Source of the DNA: Clostridia bacterium
GTDB taxonomy: Bacteria > Bacillota > Clostridia > Christensenellales > Aristaeellaceae
Assembly (NCBI GenBank): GCA_017470145.1
Contig: JAFUFB010000030.1
Location: forward strand, 62,001 to 126,000
DNA length: 64,000 nucleotides
Direction: 5' to 3'
Within the stretch, counting starts at the first letter, position 1; each line of letters begins with the position of its first letter. Positions 58,855-64,000 of this stretch are shown here, in pieces. A program made the translations under genes and the position numbers. The notes under the pieces were generated by a model. It did no database searches. It saw nothing but the letters and a program-made list of their open reading frames with translations, and was not told the DNA's origin.

Positions 58855-60243
58855 TCATTCATCCGTGATCGTGATGTTCACATTCCCATGGCCGAGCAAT
58901 TCAGCCATTTCCTGCTGGGATAGGTTCACATGACCCAGCGCCGTGTACGACCAAGCATTGGAGCCGTAGAAGATCACGATTTGATTTCCGGAATAGAGAA
59001 CGATATCGCCGCTGCTCGTAATGGTTTGCTCGTCATCACGCACGATGCTCTGCCCGATGGGACCGACCTGCTCAAACCCGCCGTACATGGACATTGGAAT
59101 GGTCAGCGGCAGCAGTGTTTTTAGCTCCGCCACGGAAGCGTTCTTTTCCCAGGTCACGGGTACGACGCGGGTTTCGCCAATATACAGCTTCATGTCGGTT
59201 TCCTCCTCCGCAATCCGGCTCAGAATATTCCACATGGCGCCCATCGCATCAAAGTAATGCTCCGGGAAAACGTTCTCTCCGCGGGCATGCATTCTGGTTC
59301 CATCCGTCAGGGTGAAGTCAAGCCAGAAGCTCTCACCATCCAGAACGAAGCGCCTTGATTCTGAAAATCCATCCCAGGAAGCCATGTCATAGGTGTCGAT
59401 CACCTGCGTCAGCGCGTCGGCTACCTCTGTGCTGAGGGGCTGCTCCGGTTCTTCATTGATCGATACGTGATATCCATTTTCATCCATCGTGATCTGATAG
59501 GAGTCATAGTGGATATCCCCGCTGCGGTAGACGTAGAAGGTGGAGAGAGCCCGAACCGGCGTCAGCGTGACGTGCAGTTCCTCATCTACAGTGATCGTAT
59601 ACACGCTGTTCTCGTTGTCCATAATCGGGGAACGCCCGTAGACCGTGGTCGTTGTGACGCCCATCTTCAGTCCTGTGAAGGAGACGATGTAATCATAGGA
59701 CGCCCCGTCAATCTCCTCGGCGTGCGCCTCAAACTCATACCGCGCTTCAACGCGGACAATCGAGGGATCATCCACTTCGACGGAATATACATATCCTCCA
59801 TCGGAGAATGATGAAAAACGAAGGACGGCAGCATCCGCAGCGTTCTCTTCCTCCGTCGTTATGACGTCTCCTGTCCAGTCAATTATCCCGCCAAATTCAT
59901 AGATATTGGTGTAGCCCATGGCGACCAGTTTTTCTGCCGCTTGCTTCGACCGGTTTCCGCTGCGGCAGTAGATCAGGATGATTTGGTTGTAATCCGGTAA
60001 GGCTTCGGGCGAATCACAGCCGATGGATTCATTTGGTATCAAGATCGCACCGGGGATATGCCCGGCATCGTACTCGTCCTGTCTGCGGACGTCCACAACG
60101 ACGTGCCCGTCGCTCCTCGTCATCATCTCTTTGGCGGTTCCCTGATCAATCTGGGTGTAGGATGCCTGCTCTTGTGCAGATGCGCCACACGCAGATAGCA
60201 TGAGAAGCAGGGTTGCCATCATTAAAGCAAAATGCATTTTCAT
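58855..60243 (-). CDS. Lipoprotein with rhodanese, chagasin-like and cyclophilin-like domains
   Basis: 462 residues. Lipobox LSAC with C19. Residues ~27-128 are a rhodanese domain with active-site C93 (IYCRSGNRS). Residues ~139-230 look like the I42 chagasin-type fold (SIVRVEARYEFEA...GVTTTTVYGR). Residues ~235-345 are a domain of unknown type that carries WLDFTLTDGTRMHARGEN. Residues ~351-460 are a cyclophilin-like fold (MKLYIGETR, SSGDIVLYSGNQIVIFYGSN). The parts are common, the four together are not. It is exposed outside the membrane and may work with the flavodoxin downstream. Confidence 0.83.
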   Translation of the reverse strand: MKMHFALMMATLLLMLSACGASAQEQASYTQIDQGTAKEMMTRSDGHVVVDVRRQDEYDAGHIPGAILIPNESIGCDSPEALPDYNQIILIYCRSGNRSKQAAEKLVAMGYTNIYEFGGIIDWTGDVITTEEENAADAAVLRFSSFSDGGYVYSVEVDDPSIVRVEARYEFEAHAEEIDGASYDYIVSFTGLKMGVTTTTVYGRSPIMDNENSVYTITVDEELHVTLTPVRALSTFYVYRSGDIHYDSYQITMDENGYHVSINEEPEQPLSTEVADALTQVIDTYDMASWDGFSESRRFVLDGESFWLDFTLTDGTRMHARGENVFPEHYFDAMGAMWNILSRIAEEETDMKLYIGETRVVPVTWEKNASVAELKTLLPLTIPMSMYGGFEQVGPIGQSIVRDDEQTITSSGDIVLYSGNQIVIFYGSNAWSYTALGHVNLSQQEMAELLGHGNVNITITDE

Positions 60244-60599
60244 ATTGATCCACCTCCGAAAATGCGCTGAAACTGCTTACAAATACCCATTATTTATTTT
60301 ATCAAGCAATCGTTTGAATGTCAACATCTGCTGTTGATTTTCACCGTTTCTATGAGTGCACATTTCATGAGTGAATAGGGATGTGTTGAAACACATTTCC
60401 GTTTCTTGTACAGCTCTATTAACTGCAGGAAGGTCTACATGCTTACTAAATTTATTATCCAGAGTTCAAGCTAATTTTAAGCTTCTGTGCTAAAATCATT
60501 GCTGGATGTCGGATCGGAAGGCTTCCAACCCGATATCCCGATTGTTCGCGGGCGGGGTGATTCCTTCCCCGGCCTCCGCGAAAGGAAGGAGGATGCAGC
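60244..60599. other. Intergenic region between divergent rhodanese and VTC genes
   Basis: 356 bases with no supported gene. It holds the minus-strand promoter at 60296-60324, an AT-rich middle (~60340-60500) and the start region of the VTC gene, where a TAAAAT (60493) lacks a good -35. No riboswitch was recognised. Confidence 0.5.
60296..60324 (-). promoter_or_regulatory. Promoter of the rhodanese-flavodoxin-peptidase group
   Basis: Perfect TTGACA, 17 bases, TAAAAT, about 55 bases before the lipoprotein start, which has GGAGGTGG. Confidence 0.88.
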
Positions 60600-61277
60600 A
60601 TGGATATTCAATATCGGCACGAATGGAAGCATGAGATCTCCTTCAGCGATCTGCTGGCCATCCGGCAGCGCCTGCGGGCCGTAGCTCAGGCCGATCCCCA
60701 TGCCATCGACGGCAAATATCTGATCCGCAGCCTATATTTTGACAATCTGAACGACAAAGCACTGCGGGAGAAAATCGACGGCGTGAACCTGCGGGAAAAG
60801 TTCCGAATCAGATACTACAACGGTGACCTTTCCCTCATCCACCTGGAGAAGAAGAGCAAGGTCAGCGGACTAGGCACCAAATTTTCCGCCCCGCTGACAG
60901 CGGAGGAGGCTCAATCCATCGTGGACGGCCATCTGGACTGGATGCTCGATTCCGGCCGCCCCTTGGTGCAGGAACTGTATTGCAAAATGCAATTCCAGGG
61001 CATGCGGCCCAAAACCATCATGGACTACACCCGGGAACCCTTTATCTACGGGCCGGGGAATGTTCGGGTCACCTTTGATTATAACATACGAACGGGCCTG
61101 AGCTGTACGGATTTCCTGAACTGGGACTGCCCTACCGTGCCCGCGCCGGATTCCGGCATCATCCTGGAGGTGAAATGGGACGCTTTTCTTCCCGCCATCA
61201 TCCGGGACGCGGTCCAAATGCCCGGCCGGCGGGTCACCGCCTTTTCCAAGTATGCTCAATGTCGAATGTACGACTGA
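60600..61277 (+). CDS. VTC-domain protein (polyphosphate polymerase-like)
   Basis: 225 residues. The VTC tunnel-fold landmarks are present: YRHEWKHEIS at the start, YLIRSLYFDN (~45), EKFRIRYYN (~70), HLEKKSKVSGLGTKF (~85), RVTFDYNIRTG (~165) and ILEVKWD near 195, supplying the basic and acidic residues that hold phosphate and metal. Such proteins polymerise or bind polyphosphate. GAAGGAGGATGCAGC lies upstream. It heads an operon with DUF4956 and a carbohydrate-binding protein. Confidence 0.9.
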   Translation: MDIQYRHEWKHEISFSDLLAIRQRLRAVAQADPHAIDGKYLIRSLYFDNLNDKALREKIDGVNLREKFRIRYYNGDLSLIHLEKKSKVSGLGTKFSAPLTAEEAQSIVDGHLDWMLDSGRPLVQELYCKMQFQGMRPKTIMDYTREPFIYGPGNVRVTFDYNIRTGLSCTDFLNWDCPTVPAPDSGIILEVKWDAFLPAIIRDAVQMPGRRVTAFSKYAQCRMYD

Positions 61278-61396
61278 TTCAAGGTATTTTCCCCTCCAAA
61301 GGCGCGGAGATACCCTTTCCCGCCATTAACCCCTAACCGATCCCTCGGAAAATTCACCGACGGATCCCCTCAACAGATTGAAAGGAGCGCTTTCCC

Positions 61397-62068
61397 ATGA
61401 CATTCAGTGATATCTTCAAATCCAACTTCCTGGAGAATGTAACCTCCGTCACCATGCTGGATATGTTCCTGTCCATTTTCCTGTCCTTCGCCCTGGGCTT
61501 GTTCGTCTTCCTGATTTACAAGAAGACCTATGCCGGCGTCATGTATTCCTCCAGCTTTGGCGTTACCCTGCTGGCCATGACCATGATCTCCAATTTTGTC
61601 ATCCTGGCAGTCACCAGCAACGTGGTTCTCTCCCTGGGCATGGTGGGCGCCCTGTCCATCGTCCGTTTCCGGACCGCCATTAAAGAACCCCTGGATATCG
61701 CCTTCCTCTTCTGGTCCATTGCCGCGGGCATCGTGCTGGCGGCGGGGATGATTCCCCTGGCGGTCATCGGAAGCATCCTCATCGGCCTGATCATCCTGCT
61801 GTTCGCCAATCGGAAATCCCATATCAAACCCTACATCGTCGTCCTCCAGTGCGACAATCACGCGGGGGAAGAGGCCGCCACCGCCTTCCTGAAGCAGCAC
61901 ACGGATCGGCTGTCCGTCAAGAGCAAGAGCGTACAGCGAGGCGCCATCGAGCTGAATCTGGAGGTTCGGCTGAAGGATGAAAACACGGATTTCATGAATC
62001 AGCTGGCGGATCTGGAGGGCGTAAAGAATGCGGTGTTAGTCAGCTACAACGGCGATTACATGGGATAA
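61397..62068 (+). CDS. DUF4956 membrane protein
   Basis: 223 residues. About four to five membrane segments in the first 140 residues, including MVGALSIVRFRTAIKEPLD, the family's signature between membrane segments, followed by a soluble domain of ~85 residues. DUF4956 proteins are encoded with VTC proteins in Gram-positives and may be part of a polyphosphate or surface polymer system. It starts 119 bases after the VTC stop, with AAGGAG. Confidence 0.87.
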   Translation: MTFSDIFKSNFLENVTSVTMLDMFLSIFLSFALGLFVFLIYKKTYAGVMYSSSFGVTLLAMTMISNFVILAVTSNVVLSLGMVGALSIVRFRTAIKEPLDIAFLFWSIAAGIVLAAGMIPLAVIGSILIGLIILLFANRKSHIKPYIVVLQCDNHAGEEAATAFLKQHTDRLSVKSKSVQRGAIELNLEVRLKDENTDFMNQLADLEGVKNAVLVSYNGDYMG

Positions 62069-62097
62069 CCCCGCTGTTGAAAAAGGAGGGATAAGTG

Positions 62098-63978
62098 ATG
62101 TCAACGCATCGGTTGTTTGATCGCCTCTGCGTCGTCGTCATCCTGATTGCGCTGCTCGTCACCGTTCTGTTCATGAACGGCGAGCTCCTGGGAATCACCC
62201 TGGTGGTGGACGCGGACGCGGAAAACCATGCCGGTTCCGATTTCTTTACGAAGAATGATCTGAACGGGGATTGGGATACCACGGACGCCACCGCGATTTT
62301 CCTGGAAGGGGAGTCCATTCACATCTCCGGGAACGGCGCTTATGTGCTGGATGGGGATGTGATCATCTCTCAGACCGGAAAATATGTCATCTCCGGTGCC
62401 CTCCAGGACGGAAGCATCATCGTCCGGGCGAAAAAGAATTCCAAGGTCTGGCTGCTGTTCAATGGCGTCGAAATCAATTGCTCCGATGACGCGTGCCTGC
62501 GGGTTGATCAGGCGGACAAGGTGTTCCTGACCCTGGCAGAAGGCACGGAGAACAGCCTGGTCAGTGGAGCAGATTATTCCGAAACGGCCCTGGCGGACGG
62601 AACCAACGGGGTAATCTACGCTCATGATGACCTGACCATCAATGGTTCCGGCGCATTGACCATCACCGCAGCCTATCGCCACGGTCTCGTCGCCAAGGAT
62701 AATCTGGTCATCTCCGGCGGCACCCTGTCCATCACCGCGCCTCAGGATGGCATTCACGTCAACGAAACCTTCTCCTTCACGGAGGCTTCTTTGACTATTA
62801 CGGCGGGAGATGATGCCATCCACGCGGACGGCCAGATCAACATACTGGGCGGAAACCTGCTCATCACCGACTGCTATGAAGGGTTGGAAGCGGTCATCAT
62901 TCAGATTTTTGATGGAGATCTGGTGATCTATTCCCGGGATGACGCGCTGAACGCCAACGGATATACCGGAGATTTCGGCATGGGCGGCGGAATGCCCTGG
63001 GGAAATGAATCCAACGTTTCCGAGAGCGTGGAGGTGCTCAGCGCTGAAGAAACCTATGTGCTGATTACCGGCGGCAGCCTGACCATCGTCAACGCCACGG
63101 GCCAGGACGCGGACGGCATTGACTCCAACGGCTGTCTGTACATCACTGGCGGCGATATACGCATCAGTCTTTCCGACGACGACACCAACAACGCTATCGA
63201 TTACGGCAGTGAAAACGGTGGCGTGGCGGAAATCAGCGGCGGAACCATCCTCGCCGGCGGCGGTTCTCAGATGGTGGAAGGCTTCGCCGCTTCCTCCGCC
63301 CAGTGCTCCATCCTGTACAACATCATAGACGGCGTGGAAGCCGGCGCCCTCGTCACCCTGACGGACGTGGAGGGAAACACGCTGCTTTCCGGTGAAGTGG
63401 CCTGTGGCTTCTCTTCCCTGATTCTCAGCTGCCCGGAGATGCAGATGGGCGAAACCTATACCCTGACCATCGATGGCAGCGCTGAGGAAATCACCCTTTC
63501 AGAAGTATCCTCCACCTACGGAGACGCGCAAAGCGCCTTCTTTGGCGGAAACGGGAATGGAGGCGGCAGACAGTTCATGAGCGGAGGTCAGGGTGGCTTC
63601 GGCCGGATGGATTTCTCAGGGGATGATTCTGAACAACCCTCCCCGCCAATTTGGAACGATGAAAGCAGCGAAGACGGCGCCATGCCCTCTCCCCCGGATT
63701 GGAGCAATGAAAACAGCGAAGAGGGCTCCATGCCCTCTCCGCCGGATTGGAGCAGCGAAAGCAGCGAAGACGGCGCCATGCCCTCTCCTCCCGATTGGAA
63801 TCAGGAGAACGGCATCGGTGGCATGCCCTTCCCTGCCGATCAAAGCCTGGCGGAGAACGCCGCCGACGTCTCCGCCGCCAACGAAACAACCAGCTGGCTG
63901 CTGATCGGCGTCTCCCTCCTGGCGCTCCTGCTCGGATTGATCATTGCCGCCGTGAGCAAGGGAAAGAACCTGTTCTAA
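62098..63978 (+). CDS. Cthe_2159/DUF4353-like carbohydrate-binding surface protein
   Basis: 626 residues. One N-terminal membrane helix (~13-30), then parallel beta-helix-like repeats (~60-400) with recurrent GxxI-x-ITGG-type turns (VLITGGSLTIVN, LYITGGDIRIS, AEISGGTILAGG). C-terminal to these is a Gly-rich and Pro-rich region with 16-residue repeats (PSPPDW), then a C-terminal membrane helix (WLLIGVSLLALLLGLIIAAV). Cthe_2159 binds pectin-like and cellulose sugars. GTG at 62095 is also possible; ATG fits the AAGGAGG site better. It is last in the operon as seen; a CotH-like gene may follow outside. Confidence 0.86.
   Translation: MSTHRLFDRLCVVVILIALLVTVLFMNGELLGITLVVDADAENHAGSDFFTKNDLNGDWDTTDATAIFLEGESIHISGNGAYVLDGDVIISQTGKYVISGALQDGSIIVRAKKNSKVWLLFNGVEINCSDDACLRVDQADKVFLTLAEGTENSLVSGADYSETALADGTNGVIYAHDDLTINGSGALTITAAYRHGLVAKDNLVISGGTLSITAPQDGIHVNETFSFTEASLTITAGDDAIHADGQINILGGNLLITDCYEGLEAVIIQIFDGDLVIYSRDDALNANGYTGDFGMGGGMPWGNESNVSESVEVLSAEETYVLITGGSLTIVNATGQDADGIDSNGCLYITGGDIRISLSDDDTNNAIDYGSENGGVAEISGGTILAGGGSQMVEGFAASSAQCSILYNIIDGVEAGALVTLTDVEGNTLLSGEVACGFSSLILSCPEMQMGETYTLTIDGSAEEITLSEVSSTYGDAQSAFFGGNGNGGGRQFMSGGQGGFGRMDFSGDDSEQPSPPIWNDESSEDGAMPSPPDWSNENSEEGSMPSPPDWSSESSEDGAMPSPPDWNQENGIGGMPFPADQSLAENAADVSAANETTSWLLIGVSLLALLLGLIIAAVSKGKNLF
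63637..63804. repeat. Tandem repeat, 48-base unit, three and a half copies
   Basis: Units start at 63637, 63685, 63733 and a partial at 63781, encoding 16-residue repeats of the PSPPDWS-x-E-x-SEDGAM kind within the carbohydrate-binding protein. Confidence 0.9.
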
Positions 63979-64000
63979 AGAATCTCCCCTATTTCATAAA

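Noticed and set aside
63637-63804. CRISPR-like array
   Set aside because: The repeats are contiguous without spacers and lie in a coding frame; the 39113 repeats likewise.
63575-63904. Minus- and other-frame repeats resembling a separate repeat protein
   Set aside because: They are out-of-frame readings of the 48-base repeats in the carbohydrate-binding protein.
1-64000. tRNA or rRNA genes
   Set aside because: No tRNA cloverleaf with a standard T-loop and no rRNA signature were found on either strand by reading; a dedicated scan would be decisive.

Overview
The window looks like chromosome of a Gram-positive, probably spore-forming gut member of the Bacillota (Clostridia). Reasons: strong AGGAGG ribosome sites, many TTGACA/TATAAT promoters, a GerM-type lipoprotein, a YesN-type regulator with Lpl/YtcP-like sugar permeases, DUF3048 (YerB) and YprB homologues, and glycan phosphorylases of families GH94 and GH112. 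The order (possibly Christensenellales or a relative) is inference only. No rRNA, tRNA, CRISPR array or intact mobile element was recognised.

Layout. 1-8.4 kb: a beta-galactoside locus, with a sugar ABC transporter (binding protein cut by the left edge, two permeases) diverging from a YesN-like regulator and GH2 and GH42 beta-galactosidases. 8.4-13.7 kb: HAD phosphatase, GH112 galactoside phosphorylase and SGNH esterase, with lactaldehyde reductase (fucO) divergent. 13.7-16 kb: MgtC-like protein overlapping a CPA2 antiporter. 16-20.7 kb: ABC uptake system with a fused double permease. 20.8-24.6 kb: sodium/solute symporter, polysaccharide deacetylase, DUF1492-like regulator. 24.8-26.5 kb: XRE regulator, ImmA-type peptidase, second XRE regulator. 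26.5-30.3 kb: response regulator, histidine kinase and GerMN lipoprotein in one operon. 30.6-35.5 kb: a small hypothetical gene, DUF3048 protein, serC-serA, trmO.

35.5-42.8 kb: cellobiose phosphorylase (GH94), then a compact type IV pilus/type II secretion-like operon (GspF/PilC protein, four small membrane proteins, PilT ATPase) and a transglutaminase-like protein. 43-48.2 kb: a ChvE/GguAB-like sugar ABC operon with two different permeases and a near-perfect promoter. 48.4-52.1 kb: YprB exonuclease, TPR protein, signal peptidase I and two small proteins. 52.2-55.8 kb: birA behind a BirA-type operator, then an ABC exporter pair. 55.9-60.3 kb: a broken DUF503 gene fused to the tail of a serine recombinase, an S9 peptidase, a flavodoxin and a rhodanese/cyclophilin-like lipoprotein. 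60.6-64 kb: VTC-domain protein, DUF4956 membrane protein and a Cthe_2159-like carbohydrate-binding protein, continuing toward the right edge.

How it fits together. Much of the window imports and splits plant or host glycans: hydrolases release galactose, and the two phosphorylases would conserve bond energy as sugar 1-phosphates. The rest is housekeeping (serine and biotin metabolism, signal peptidase) mixed with envelope and surface functions. The most unusual items are the DUF503-recombinase chimera with an in-frame TGA, the pilus-like operon lacking a canonical prepilin, the MtrAB-LpqB-like operon with three GerMN-like units, the autoregulated birA, and the three-part rhodanese lipoprotein.
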